This document shows, piece after piece, positions 1 through 8,395 of a stretch of DNA of 64,000 nt. Numbering within the stretch: position 1 is the first letter of the stretch; the number at the start of each line of letters is the position of its first letter. Both the position numbers and the translations under genes were made by a program. Source of the stretch: Comamonadaceae bacterium (GTDB taxonomy: Bacteria > Pseudomonadota > Gammaproteobacteria > Burkholderiales > Burkholderiaceae_C). The stretch is from assembly GCA_947476465.1 (NCBI GenBank), contig CANJQN010000010.1, forward strand, positions 1-64,000. Reading direction: 5' to 3'. The notes under the pieces are model-generated. The model ran no database searches. It saw only the letters and a program-made list of their open reading frames with translations, and was not told the DNA's origin.

Positions 1-207
1 CCGGCCCAGCGCCACGCAGGCAACGACCACGAGATCCTCGCGGCCAGGCATGACGTCTACATACAGGCCCGCCAACGCCACCCAGCCAGATGGTCGGGCC
101 GCACACGCAACTGGACACCTGTCGGGGCAGTAACGCTCAACCCGGAACGCGACTCGGTGGTCGCCATGCAATCCCAGCTCAAAGATATTCAGCCGTTGGC
201 TGCATGA
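1..207 (+). CDS. IS3-family transposase, C-terminal fragment (partial, 5' end outside window)
   Basis: Frame 1 is open from the first base to TGA at 205-207, giving 68 residues. The stretch RWSGRTRNWTPVGAVTLNPE matches, from memory, the C-terminal tail that follows the DDE integrase core in IS3-type OrfB proteins. The catalytic DDE residues would lie upstream of the window and cannot be checked. The overlap of its 3' end with the minus-strand LysR frame is best explained by insertion into that gene. Family assignment is by motif memory only. Confidence 0.65.
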   Translation, partial: PAQRHAGNDHEILAARHDVYIQARQRHPARWSGRTRNWTPVGAVTLNPERDSVVAMQSQLKDIQPLAA

Positions 208-238
208 CCGAGGCGACAACTACCTTGACGCGCGCCGA
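1..238 (+). mobile_element. 3' end of an IS3-family-like insertion sequence
   Basis: The window starts inside an insertion sequence. An open frame runs from base 1 to a stop at 205-207 and its product resembles the extreme C-terminus of IS3-type transposases. About 25-30 bp of non-coding DNA follow, with the tract GACAACTACCTTGACGCG, which I take as the right terminal inverted repeat. The exact outer end is uncertain (about 230-240). Beyond it the sequence is again readable as LysR coding sequence on the minus strand, so the element sits inside that gene. The left end lies outside the window, so terminal repeats and target duplication cannot be compared. Confidence 0.6.
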
Positions 239-1067
239 GCCACATCGGAATCGGCGGGATATCCAGGACCCCCGGCAGCACTGGTAGCACATCCGGGTCG
301 GTGCGGGCCATGTAGTCCGAACAGAACCCGACGCCCAGGCCGGCTCGAATTGCCTGCCATTGCACGATCAAATCATCGCTGCGCAGCACGAATGCATCGC
401 GTGCGACCGGGTACCCCAGATTTTTGAAGCCTTCCACAATGGCGGTGTCGGTATCGCTGCCAATCAGGTCGTGCGCAAGCAGATCGCTGGCGGTTTTTAG
501 CGGACCACGACGTGCCAGGTAGTTGCGGTGCGCAAAGGCGCCAACGCGCACCTCGCCCAATTTTCGGGCGACCAGCGAGCCCTGATCAGGGTGCACCATG
601 CGCACGGCAATATCGGCCTCGCGGCGCAGCAGGTTGCTCACGTCGTTGCTGGAGACCAGTTCGACCTGGATATCGGGCTGCGCCATGCGCAAAGTCACCA
701 GCATTGGGGGGAGCAGGTAAGTCGCCACCGGCACACTGGCCGTGATGCGTACCGTACCGGTGGTCTGCGTCTGCGCGCCCCACACCGCCCGGGACAGTTC
801 CAGCGCGCCGGCCTCCATACCGCGGGCCGCCACAGCCAGTTGTGACGCCACGGCCGTGGGCACCAGGCCCCGACCTGTGCGTTCGAACAAGACGACCCCA
901 AGCTGGCTTTCCAGCTCGATGATGTGGCGGCCTACAGTCGGTTGGCTGATCTGCAAGACGCGCGCCGCGCCTAGCGAACTGCCTTGCTCCAGAGCCGCCA
1001 GAAACGAGCGAACCAGACTCCAGTCGAAATTTCGCAGGTTGGGCGGCTTCAGGGTGATCGCATTCAT
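189..1067 (-). CDS. LysR-family transcriptional regulator with 3' end replaced by IS sequence
   Basis: The 292-residue product has an N-terminal winged helix-turn-helix (about residues 14-75, with the core SLGAARVLQISQPTVGRHI) and a periplasmic-binding-protein-like effector domain (about 100-280). Homology to LysR proteins is readable to the PPIPMWL segment. The last residues, GARQGSCRLGHAANG, are encoded within the insertion sequence on the opposite strand, and roughly 30 residues of the normal C-terminus seem to be missing. LysR proteins usually regulate a divergent neighbour, here the Acg-like gene at 1159. DNA binding may survive, but effector response or oligomerisation could be altered. 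It may be a pseudogene. Confidence 0.75.
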   Translation of the reverse strand: MNAITLKPPNLRNFDWSLVRSFLAALEQGSSLGAARVLQISQPTVGRHIIELESQLGVVLFERTGRGLVPTAVASQLAVAARGMEAGALELSRAVWGAQTQTTGTVRITASVPVATYLLPPMLVTLRMAQPDIQVELVSSNDVSNLLRREADIAVRMVHPDQGSLVARKLGEVRVGAFAHRNYLARRGPLKTASDLLAHDLIGSDTDTAIVEGFKNLGYPVARDAFVLRSDDLIVQWQAIRAGLGVGFCSDYMARTDPDVLPVLPGVLDIPPIPMWLGARQGSCRLGHAANG

Positions 1068-1070
1068 TTA

Positions 1071-1097
1071 TGCATATCTGGTGTTGGAGTTTATGCA
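1071..1097. promoter_or_regulatory. Candidate LysR operator in the divergent promoter region
   Basis: The 91-bp gap between the divergent genes contains the dyad TGCATA-N15-TATGCA, beginning 3 bp upstream of the LysR start. Dyads with T and A edges in divergent intergenic regions are typical LysR binding sites. Assignment is from symmetry and position only. Confidence 0.4.
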
Positions 1098-1158
1098 ATT
1101 GTGCAGTCTGCCTCTTGTTTCCACAATCAGTGCACCAGACACTCGTTGAAAGTTCACC

Positions 1159-2334
1159 ATGCACCGCCGAAACTTCATTCGCCTCTCAGGGGGTGGCGTG
1201 ATTGCCGCCGCGACTGTGAGCGCGGTCACGCTCACGGGCTGTGCCCAGAACATGCCCATGGAGGCGATCGAGGCCTGGCGCGGTCCGGCGCCAGAGTTGG
1301 CGACTTCAGACGTTCGCCGCTGGGTGTTGAGCTATGCCATCCTGGCGCCGCACTCGCATAACCTGCAGTCCTGGGTCGTGGACTTGAGCACTGCCAACGA
1401 GATCGTGCTGCGCTGCGACCTCAAGCGCCTGCTGCCCCAGACCGACCCCCTGTCGCGCCAGATCATGATGAGCCAGGGGACCTTTTTGGAGCTGCTTGAC
1501 CTGGCTGCCAAAGAGCGCGGACTGCGCGCCGATATCCAGCTTTTTCCCGAAGGTGAATTTGGCGCGCAGCGGCTGGACACCCGGCCGGTGGCCCGCATCC
1601 GCCTGACGCCTGATCCCGCAGTGCAAAAAGACCCGCTGTTTGCGCAAGTGCTGCTTCGCCGCACGAACCGCAGCCCCTATGACCCGGGCCGGGCGGTGCC
1701 GGCCGCCGCCTGGCAGGCCATGGCGCAAGCTGCCAAGCCCCATGCCGCTCGCTTTGGCCATACGGGTGCGGAGCCAGCTGCGTCAATAGCGGTGCACCGC
1801 AAGATCGCGGCCGAGGCCTGGCGCATTGAACTGACCACGCCGCGCACCATCATGGAATCGTTCGATGTGCTGCGCGTGGGCGCCAGCGAAATCGCGCAGC
1901 ACCGCGACGGCCTCTCGTTGCTGGATGCGAAAGTGGTCTGGCTTGACCGCTTGGGCCTGTTCGACCGCCGCAAGGCGCCAGCACCAGACGACTTTGCCAC
2001 CACCAGCCAGATCAAGGCGTTTGGTCAAAATCTCGACTCCACCCCCGGCTTTTTGTGGATGGTGACCGAGCGTAACGACCGCGTGACGCAAATCAACGCC
2101 GGACGCGCCTATGCCCGCGTGCAGCTGTCCGCCACCGCGCAGGGGCTGGTGATGCAACCCCTGTCGCAAGCCCTGCAGGAATACCCTGAGCAGCGCAAGC
2201 CCTATGCAGACATTCATGCCTTGGCCGGCGCGACTCAGCCGGGCCAGACGGTGCAGATGTGGGCCCGGGTGGGCTACGCGCCAGCAGTGTCTCCCTCGCC
2301 TCGTCGGCGGCTTGCGGACTTCATTCGGGTGTAA
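1159..2334 (+). CDS. Acg-family nitroreductase-like FMN oxidoreductase, Tat-exported probable lipoprotein
   Basis: The 391-residue product begins MHRRNFIRLSGGGV, a twin-arginine signal (R3-R4), followed by a lipobox LTGC with Cys28, so it is probably exported folded and lipid-anchored. The body resembles the Acg branch of the nitroreductase superfamily: SHNLQSW near residue 70, RRTNRSPYD near 170, and a C-terminal segment with SATAQGLVMQPLSQAL. Acg-family members have a nitroreductase-like fold with an active-site lid; their physiological reaction is mostly unknown, and FMN binding should not be assumed. It is divergent from the truncated LysR gene, its probable regulator. Confidence 0.7.
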   Translation: MHRRNFIRLSGGGVIAAATVSAVTLTGCAQNMPMEAIEAWRGPAPELATSDVRRWVLSYAILAPHSHNLQSWVVDLSTANEIVLRCDLKRLLPQTDPLSRQIMMSQGTFLELLDLAAKERGLRADIQLFPEGEFGAQRLDTRPVARIRLTPDPAVQKDPLFAQVLLRRTNRSPYDPGRAVPAAAWQAMAQAAKPHAARFGHTGAEPAASIAVHRKIAAEAWRIELTTPRTIMESFDVLRVGASEIAQHRDGLSLLDAKVVWLDRLGLFDRRKAPAPDDFATTSQIKAFGQNLDSTPGFLWMVTERNDRVTQINAGRAYARVQLSATAQGLVMQPLSQALQEYPEQRKPYADIHALAGATQPGQTVQMWARVGYAPAVSPSPRRRLADFIRV

Positions 2335-2376
2335 TCAGCCTTGGTGGTCCTGGTTCGTACGGCACGGTTCAAACGC

Positions 2377-2943
2377 ATGAAGAAACTTTGGCAATGGCTG
2401 CTCCTGGGGCTCGCGCTTTTTCACACCGGGCTTGGCGCCACTGAACTGCCGGACCGCCTCAAGAGTGGCACTCATGTCCTGTTGATGCGCCACGCCTACG
2501 CGCCCGGCGTGGGCGACCCGCCCGGGTTTTCATTGGAGCGATGCGAGACACAGCGCGTTCTCAACGACGAAGGCAAGAGGCAATCGGCGCGGATCGGTCA
2601 ATGGCTGCGGGCCCAGGGGCTCGATCGGGCCACCGTGTATGCCAGTCCGTGGTGCCGCTGCAGGCAAACGGCTGAACTGCTCGACCTGGGCCCGGTGACA
2701 GTCGAGCCATCGCTGGCGTCCTTCTTCGGGCATGCCCAGCAGGCGGCCGTCCAGAACAAGAGTCTGCAGGCCTTCATCGCCAGATCGCTTGCCGCCAGGA
2801 AAGGGCCGGCCCTGATCCTGGTGACGCACCATGTGAACATCCGCGAGTTCATGGGCAAAGACATCGGATCGGGTGACATGGTGCTGGCGCGAGTGGACGC
2901 ACAGGGCCGGATGGTCGACTACCGGATTTACCCGAGTCCTTGA
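2377..2943 (+). CDS. Periplasmic histidine phosphatase family protein
   Basis: A hydrophobic signal peptide (MKKLWQWLLLGLALFHTGLG) precedes a phosphoglycerate-mutase-like phosphatase domain of 188 residues in total. The catalytic RHA motif is LLMRHAYAPG (Arg38-His39); ASPWCRCRQT supplies the second arginine and LVTHHVNIREF the second histidine. I chose the ATG at 2377 because it puts the signal peptide at the N-terminus; an in-frame TTG at 2341 would add 12 residues. The enzyme would dephosphorylate a small phosphorylated substrate in the periplasm. Substrate unknown. Confidence 0.75.
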   Translation: MKKLWQWLLLGLALFHTGLGATELPDRLKSGTHVLLMRHAYAPGVGDPPGFSLERCETQRVLNDEGKRQSARIGQWLRAQGLDRATVYASPWCRCRQTAELLDLGPVTVEPSLASFFGHAQQAAVQNKSLQAFIARSLAARKGPALILVTHHVNIREFMGKDIGSGDMVLARVDAQGRMVDYRIYPSP

Positions 2944-3333
2944 CTGTCAAGTCGACCACGCGGGGCACTGCGCCCTCCCGGGAGCGCGCGCTGCGCGAGA
3001 CGGATCGACAGCTCTACAAGGGGCGGACCATGCCCGCAGCGCTGATCACGACAGTGCGGCAGCGGGCGGCGTAAGACTACTATTGAGCAGACCAATACAA
3101 GGCATTGTCTGCGTTAGCTTGTTCCGCTTGAGAGGCGAAGCTATATTTTCCTTTAGCCAGATCAGGATGACCGCCTTCACAAACGCTTGAACGCTTCCGG
3201 ACAGCGAGGAGGCGCCCTCCGTTCTCGGGTCAACCGTCTGACCCGCTCGGACCGGTGAGGCCGGTTTCACGAAGGCGTCGACTCACAAATCCAGCTCCGG
3301 CCCCTTGCGGACTTCAACGATTGGTCTAGATTC
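2944..3333. other. 390-bp non-coding stretch upstream of the catabolic island
   Basis: No convincing gene was found. A plus-strand frame ends near 3073 with a short peptide (LYKGRTMPAALITTVRQRAA) that could be the tail of a decayed gene; I cannot name it. The AT-richer part (about 3074-3165) is the likely promoter region for the gene cluster that starts at 3334. No Shine-Dalgarno-led small gene is evident. Confidence 0.4.
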
Positions 3334-4491
3334 ATGAGAACACTTCACCGGAAGGTCGCCATTGTCGGGGTTGGTGAGTCCGACGAGGTTGGGCGGGTCG
3401 CGGGAAAGTCGCCGCTGGACCTTGCCACCGAGGCGTGTCTGGCGGCGATGTCTGATGCCGGCATCACCAAGGATCAGATTGATGGCCTGTACACCACTCA
3501 GTCGATCGCTGACGGCTCTCAGGTGATGGCGTCGGCGCTGACTGAACATCTTCGAATCAGGCCATGCTTTGCGACGTGGATGCCGTACGGCGGAATGGCA
3601 ACGGCTTCCTTACTGCTTTACGCGGCCGCCGCTGTTGAGGCTGGGCTGTGCCACACGATCCTCGTGTGCTCGGCGGACAACTTGCTTTCGGGACGCACCC
3701 GCGGCGGCGCTATAGCCAAGTTTTCGGAGATCGGTCACCCGGATTTTGAACAGCCCTATGGCGGCACCGTTCCGGCCTATTACGCGCTGTTCGCACAGCG
3801 ATACATGTTCGAATTTGGCGTGACCGCTCGCCAGGCGGCTGCGGTGGCAGTGGGGGCGAGGCGTCATGCGAGTCTCAATCCGCGATCGCACATGCGCACC
3901 CCGATCACCGCTGATGATGTTCTTGCTTCAAAGCTGATCGCTGACCCTTTCCGCACGCTGGACTGTGCACTTGTCTCCGATGGCGGAGCCGCATTCATCG
4001 TTACCGCGGCGGACCGAGCACGCGACTTCAAAAAGAAGCCCATCTACCTGCTCGGCGCCGGCGCGGCGACGACGCACCAGCACGTGAGCGAGTCGCCGAC
4101 ATTCACGGCAACACCAAACACAGAGGCCGCACGTGTCGCGTTTGGCATGGCTGGTGTCACCCCTGCCGATGCTGACATCTTTTATCCGTACGACAACTTC
4201 ACCTGGATGGTTCTGGCGCAACTTGAGGGCACTGGATTTTGCGGCCGCGGCGAGGGCGGTGCATTCGTGGAGGGTGGCCGCATCGAGATCGGAGGCCAGC
4301 TGCCCGTGAGCACGCACGGGGGGCTTCTTTCGTACGCGCACCCCGGCAGGCCCATTTTCAGTGTTGTTGAGGCCGTGAGACAGCTGCGTGGCGAGGCATC
4401 CGGACGACAAGTCAAAGATGCCGAACTGGCGGTTGTGAACGCGATGGGTGGCATTCATTCGACAGTCGCTGTGCATGTACTAGGCACTTGA
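3334..4491 (+). CDS. Thiolase-fold protein (SCP-x/Ltp2-like), probable acyl-CoA aldolase or thiolase
   Basis: The 385-residue product has the thiolase N-terminus (VAIVGVGESDEVG), the central region ARRHASLNPRSHMRTPITADDVL typical of the nondecarboxylating lipid-transfer thiolase branch, and the C-terminal HGGLLSYAHPG motif with the catalytic-type histidine. By-eye alignment puts Gly86 (MPYGGMATA) where the nucleophilic cysteine of degradative thiolases sits, and the C-terminal CxG is replaced by AMGG. The same losses occur in steroid side-chain aldolases such as Ltp2, which work with a DUF35 partner. A DUF35 gene follows immediately, so I infer a heteromeric enzyme that cleaves a CoA-linked side chain. 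The substrate is unknown. Confidence 0.75.
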   Translation: MRTLHRKVAIVGVGESDEVGRVAGKSPLDLATEACLAAMSDAGITKDQIDGLYTTQSIADGSQVMASALTEHLRIRPCFATWMPYGGMATASLLLYAAAAVEAGLCHTILVCSADNLLSGRTRGGAIAKFSEIGHPDFEQPYGGTVPAYYALFAQRYMFEFGVTARQAAAVAVGARRHASLNPRSHMRTPITADDVLASKLIADPFRTLDCALVSDGGAAFIVTAADRARDFKKKPIYLLGAGAATTHQHVSESPTFTATPNTEAARVAFGMAGVTPADADIFYPYDNFTWMVLAQLEGTGFCGRGEGGAFVEGGRIEIGGQLPVSTHGGLLSYAHPGRPIFSVVEAVRQLRGEASGRQVKDAELAVVNAMGGIHSTVAVHVLGT

Positions 4492-4531
4492 GCGACTCTC
4501 ATCATTAGCAGGACATTTGCGAGATATCACG

Positions 4532-4951
4532 ATGACCGACCAAAGCATATCTTTGGACAAGCCCTTGCCCGATCCAGACGGCCCGTCGCGAGTCTATATA
4601 GAGCACTGCCAGCGGCACGAGTTGTGGCTTCAACGATGCCTGAGTTGCGGCGCAATCCAATTTGGTGTTCGTACTGTTTGCGCAGACTGTCTTTCTCGCG
4701 AGATTGAGGGGTTCAAGAGTTCCGGTCGGGGGAAGGTTCACACTTTCAGCGTGGTCCGGCGGGCGCCGACGGAGGCATGGCGTGCCGATTGTCCGTACGT
4801 CATTGCAATCGTCGAGCTGGACGAAGGCCCGAGGATGATGGCGCAGGTAAAGCGCTGTGATCCTGATCAGGTGAAGTGCGAGATGGATGTGAAAGTTTTT
4901 TTCGAGGATGTGGCTGTCGGGATTTCATTGCCGCAGTTTGAACCGGCTTAG
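4532..4951 (+). CDS. DUF35 zinc-ribbon/OB-fold protein, partner of the preceding thiolase-fold enzyme
   Basis: The 139-residue product has a rubredoxin-like zinc ribbon with Cys36, Cys39, Cys50 and Cys53 (CLSCG ... CADC) and a C-terminal OB fold ending in VGISLPQFEPA. Proteins of this family (ChsH2, BbsA) form complexes with thiolase-fold enzymes and help bind acyl-CoA substrates. It lies about 40 bp downstream of the thiolase-fold gene. I chose the ATG at 4532; a TTG at 4517 is an alternative start. A paralogous pair is at 15003-16649. Confidence 0.8.
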   Translation: MTDQSISLDKPLPDPDGPSRVYIEHCQRHELWLQRCLSCGAIQFGVRTVCADCLSREIEGFKSSGRGKVHTFSVVRRAPTEAWRADCPYVIAIVELDEGPRMMAQVKRCDPDQVKCEMDVKVFFEDVAVGISLPQFEPA

Positions 4952-4955
4952 CGAA

Positions 4956-4985
4956 CCGATCAGCCGATCAGCCGATCAGCCGATA
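4956..4985 (+). repeat. 8-bp tandem repeat (CCGATCAG)
   Basis: Three perfect copies of CCGATCAG and a partial fourth lie between the DUF35 stop and the next gene. The repeat is outside coding sequence, about 50 bp before the following start codon, so copy-number change would alter only leader length. Confidence 0.8.
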
Positions 4986-5034
4986 AGTTGAGGGGCGCAT
5001 CCAGACCATGTGGGTTTGAACAGGAGACAAATTC

Positions 5035-6045
5035 ATGAATGCATTGAAATCACGCGAGTCCATGCGCAAGTACAGGCTGATCATTCCTGCCCTGTCAGTG
5101 CTCGGTTTCAGCCTTTTCGCCATGGCGCTGCAACCGGCTACGGCGCAGAGCTTCCCCAGCCGCCCACTCAAGATGATCGTTCCGTTTGCTCCGGGGGGCT
5201 CGACGGACGTCGCCGGAAGAATTCTTGCTGCCGAGATGTCAAACATCCTCGGTCAGCAAATCGTTGTGGAAAATCGGGCCGGGGCCGCAGGTGTGATCGG
5301 GATCGAGGCGGTGGCGCGCTCGGCGCCCGACGGGTACACCATGGGCATCTCGGGGATGTCGCCATCCGTGCTGGCGCAAATTTCCGGCCCCAAACCCGCG
5401 TTCACGAACGATGAACTGTCTTTCGTGGGTCACGCGGGGATTGTTGAGATGATCATCGTGGCAGACCCCAGATCGCCATACACCACGCTCAAGCAGGCGA
5501 TCGACGCCGCTCGGGACAAGCCGGGCAGCTTGACCTACGGAGTGGGGGCGAATGGATCGATGGCGCATCTGGCATTCGAGTTGATGAAGAACCTCGCGAA
5601 GGTCGATATCAGAGCCGTCACCTACAAGGGCGATGGCCCCGCAATGAGCGACCTGGTTGCAGGGCACATTCCTTTTGCCTCGGTCTCCGTCGCAGGCGCT
5701 TTGCCCTTGGTGTCGGGCGGAAAGGCCAGGGCACTGGCGGTGATGTCTGGATCACGATCGCCCGCCATGCCAGACGTACCGACGGTGGCAGAGGCAGGTC
5801 TCCCGGGATTCGAAGCAACCACATTCAATCTGCTGGCTGTAGCCGCAAAGACGCCACCCGCCGTCGTCGCGCGGCTGAACGCGGCACTGAATGAAGCCAT
5901 GGGAAAAGTCGCGGTGCGCAATCGTTTCGTTGAAATGGGCATGGTCCCGGTGCTGAATACACCGCAGCAGACGACGGACCTGGTCGCCAAGGAAATGGTC
6001 AAGTGGGCTGCCGTCATCAAGCAAGCCAACATACCAAAGCAATGA
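5035..6045 (+). CDS. Bug-family (TctC-like) periplasmic solute-binding protein
   Basis: The 336-residue product has a signal peptide ending near PATAQS and the Bug signature IVPFAPGGSTDVAGRIL just after it, with the family's ENRAGAAGVIG and ADGYT-like segments following. Bug proteins bind carboxylates or aromatic acids for tripartite tricarboxylate transporters. GGAG about 10 bp upstream supports the ATG at 5035; a second Met at 5062 would also leave a signal peptide. No TctA or TctB membrane gene is present in the window, so this is an orphan receptor. It is one of three in the island. Confidence 0.88.
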   Translation: MNALKSRESMRKYRLIIPALSVLGFSLFAMALQPATAQSFPSRPLKMIVPFAPGGSTDVAGRILAAEMSNILGQQIVVENRAGAAGVIGIEAVARSAPDGYTMGISGMSPSVLAQISGPKPAFTNDELSFVGHAGIVEMIIVADPRSPYTTLKQAIDAARDKPGSLTYGVGANGSMAHLAFELMKNLAKVDIRAVTYKGDGPAMSDLVAGHIPFASVSVAGALPLVSGGKARALAVMSGSRSPAMPDVPTVAEAGLPGFEATTFNLLAVAAKTPPAVVARLNAALNEAMGKVAVRNRFVEMGMVPVLNTPQQTTDLVAKEMVKWAAVIKQANIPKQ

Positions 6046-6085
6046 TGAACCGTCGCCTCATTCAATTTTCCGATTGAGCATCTCA

Positions 6086-7522
6086 ATGAAACAGCCTGAT
6101 CGGCTCGACTGTGATGTTGCGGTGGTGGGGGGCGGCCTCGCCGGTCTGGTTGCTGCTGTTCGATGCGCGGAGGCCGGCAAGCGCGTGGTGGTTCTAGAGA
6201 AGCAGGACGAAGAGCGCTACGTATGCAACTCGCGGATCACGAGTGGCGTTTTCCATGTGGCGCTTCATGATGTTCTGACCGATGAGGATGAGCTCACCAA
6301 GGTCGTCATGAAGGTGACGTCTGGCGCAGCGGATCCGCTCTTGGCGCATGCGCTTGCGAGCAACGCGAAGCTGGCGGTGCGCTGGCTCCAAGGGATGGGC
6401 GTGAAGTTCATTCGGGGAAGTCCTGTGCCCTATCACAGCTTCGTTCTTGCGCCGCCCGCAAACAACCAGTTGGGTCGGCAGTGGCAGGGACGTGGCGCTG
6501 ACCTCATGTTGCGCACGCTTGAGTCTCAGTTGGTAAAACGTGGTGGCGTTGTGCGACGTGGCCATGTTGCTCGTTCATTGATCGCTGATGAATTTGGCGT
6601 TCGCGGGGTCGCGGGTAACCTGTCTTCGGGTCCCGCGTTTGAGATCCAGTCAGCGGCCACGATCTTGGCCGACGGAGGATTTCAGGCGAACCTCGAACTG
6701 CTGAAAGGCGCGGTGAGCCCGGATCCGATCCATGTTGCACAACGCAACGCCCGCACCGGACTGGGCGATGGCCTTCGGATGGCTCAAGCGGTCGGCGCGG
6801 CAACGAGCGACCTGCGCGGCTTCTATGGGCATGTATTGTCCCGCGATGCGCTCGACAACGATATGCTTTGGCCGTATCCCTGGGTGGATGAGCTGGCTTC
6901 CCATGGCTTGGTGGTGACACGTGCTGGGCGACGTTTCGTGGACGAGGGGCTGGGTGGCGTTGTTGTCGCTAACGAGATTGCGCGGCTGGAGGATGCGGCT
7001 AGTGCGACGGTGATCTTCGACCATCCGGCCTGGGACGGTCCAGGGACCTCAAGTCGAATACTGCCTACGAATCCGATTCTGGCCAAGGCAGGTGGAACCG
7101 TGCTCAGTGCCCCCACGGTGCCCGAACTCGCGCGTACAGCCGGTATTGATGAAATCGCCCTGGCGAACCTGGTCGAGACCTATAACGAAGCGATTCGCAA
7201 TGGGACCTTGGATAGTCTGACACCGACGCGGTCAACACGCAGGTTCAAACCGTGGCCAATCGCCACGCCACCTTTTTACGCAATACCCGTCGTTGCGGGC
7301 ATCACCTACACGATGGGCGGCGTCCTGATTGACGAGAACGCGCGCGCACTTGGGCCGGATGGCCAGGCCGTCGCGGGACTCTACGCGGTTGGCTCGACAT
7401 CCGGGGGCCTGGAGGGCGGCAAGAACTACGGGTACGTAGGGGGGCTCGCCAAAGCGGCGGTGACCGGAATGCTTGCGGGCAATCACATCGCCCACTGCAA
7501 CCTTTTCGCACAGGGGAAGTAA
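6086..7522 (+). CDS. FAD-dependent dehydrogenase, fumarate reductase/3-ketosteroid dehydrogenase-like
   Basis: The 478-residue flavoprotein starts with a dinucleotide-binding motif (DVAVVGGGLAGLVAA, about residues 10-24) followed by VVVLEK, and ends with the family's FAD-contacting segment YTMGGVLIDENARAL and GLYAVGSTSGGLEGGKNYGY. The fold is that of fumarate reductase flavoproteins and Delta1-ketosteroid dehydrogenases, which introduce or remove a C=C next to a carbonyl. It directly precedes the FAH hydrolase gene (stop and start abut). I infer desaturation or aromatisation of a ring or side chain. ATG 6086 was preferred over TTG 6074. Confidence 0.75.
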   Translation: MKQPDRLDCDVAVVGGGLAGLVAAVRCAEAGKRVVVLEKQDEERYVCNSRITSGVFHVALHDVLTDEDELTKVVMKVTSGAADPLLAHALASNAKLAVRWLQGMGVKFIRGSPVPYHSFVLAPPANNQLGRQWQGRGADLMLRTLESQLVKRGGVVRRGHVARSLIADEFGVRGVAGNLSSGPAFEIQSAATILADGGFQANLELLKGAVSPDPIHVAQRNARTGLGDGLRMAQAVGAATSDLRGFYGHVLSRDALDNDMLWPYPWVDELASHGLVVTRAGRRFVDEGLGGVVVANEIARLEDAASATVIFDHPAWDGPGTSSRILPTNPILAKAGGTVLSAPTVPELARTAGIDEIALANLVETYNEAIRNGTLDSLTPTRSTRRFKPWPIATPPFYAIPVVAGITYTMGGVLIDENARALGPDGQAVAGLYAVGSTSGGLEGGKNYGYVGGLAKAAVTGMLAGNHIAHCNLFAQGK

Positions 7523-8395
7523 ATGCGCATAGCTCGATTGAAATCTGGTGAGATCTGCTTGGTCCAAGGCGAGTGGCTGATAGACGTGAGCGCGTCACTG
7601 GCGGACCTGCCGGCCGTTCGTTATCCGTATCCGCGACATGACGCACTCGTGGCTGGGCTCAGTCAGTTGAAGGCGAAAATGGAGGAGGCCGCCCGGACTG
7701 GCCCGCGGTATCCCCTTTCGTCCGCAGTTCTGGCCAGCCCGATTGCCAACCCAGGCAAGATCGTCGCGGCGCCTGTCAACTATGCAAAGCACCTGCTTGA
7801 GGCGCGAGCGGACAGGCAGATTCACAACGACAAGCAGATCGAAGAGATCCAGCGTGTGGGCTGCTTCCTCAAGGCCAGCAGTTCCGTCGTCGGGCCGGGC
7901 GAGGGGGTGTGGCTGCGGTTCCCGGAGCGGAGAACCGATCACGAAGTGGAGCTCGCGGTCGTGATCGGCCGACGGGCCTCGCAAGTCAGTGCGCGAGACG
8001 CGCTGCACTATGTGGCGGGCTACTGCATTGGTCTGGACATCACCCTGCGCGGACCGGAGGAGAGAAGCTTTAGAAAGTCCATTGACAGCTACACGGTGCT
8101 TGGCCCTTGGCTGGTGACCGCGGATGAGATCCCGGATCCCGGCGCACTCTCGATGTCGATCAAGGTCAATGGCCAGACGAGGCAGAGTGCCAATACCCGC
8201 CAGCTGATTTTGGATGTGCCATCGCTCATCGCGTGGTGCTCAAGCTGGTACACGCTTGAGCCCGGTGATGTTTTGGTATCTGGCACTCCGGAGGGGGTCG
8301 GTGAGCTCAAGCCTGGCGACGTGATGGAGGCGGAGCTTGAATCCGTGGGAAGTATGCGCGTTGCTGTCAACTTGTACCGGGGGGAAGACGCATGA
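7523..8395 (+). CDS. Fumarylacetoacetate hydrolase family protein (probable fumaryl/maleylpyruvate hydrolase)
   Basis: The 290-residue product has the FAH fold C-terminal to about residue 70: metal-ligand region TDHEVELAVVIG, then ITLRGPEERSFRKSIDSYTVLGPWLVTADEI and SGTPEGVGELKPGD. Family members hydrolyse beta-diketo acids; in gentisate pathways they convert fumarylpyruvate, or sometimes maleylpyruvate directly, to pyruvate plus the C4 diacid. The gene starts right after the flavoprotein stop and overlaps the monooxygenase start (ATGA), indicating translational coupling. No maleylpyruvate isomerase is nearby, so direct maleylpyruvate hydrolysis is possible. Confidence 0.82.
   Translation: MRIARLKSGEICLVQGEWLIDVSASLADLPAVRYPYPRHDALVAGLSQLKAKMEEAARTGPRYPLSSAVLASPIANPGKIVAAPVNYAKHLLEARADRQIHNDKQIEEIQRVGCFLKASSSVVGPGEGVWLRFPERRTDHEVELAVVIGRRASQVSARDALHYVAGYCIGLDITLRGPEERSFRKSIDSYTVLGPWLVTADEIPDPGALSMSIKVNGQTRQSANTRQLILDVPSLIAWCSSWYTLEPGDVLVSGTPEGVGELKPGDVMEAELESVGSMRVAVNLYRGEDA

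Noticed and set aside
3334..4491. Assignment as an ordinary acetyl-CoA acetyltransferase of beta-oxidation
   Set aside because: Both catalytic cysteines appear absent and a DUF35 partner is adjacent, so a plain degradative thiolase is unlikely.
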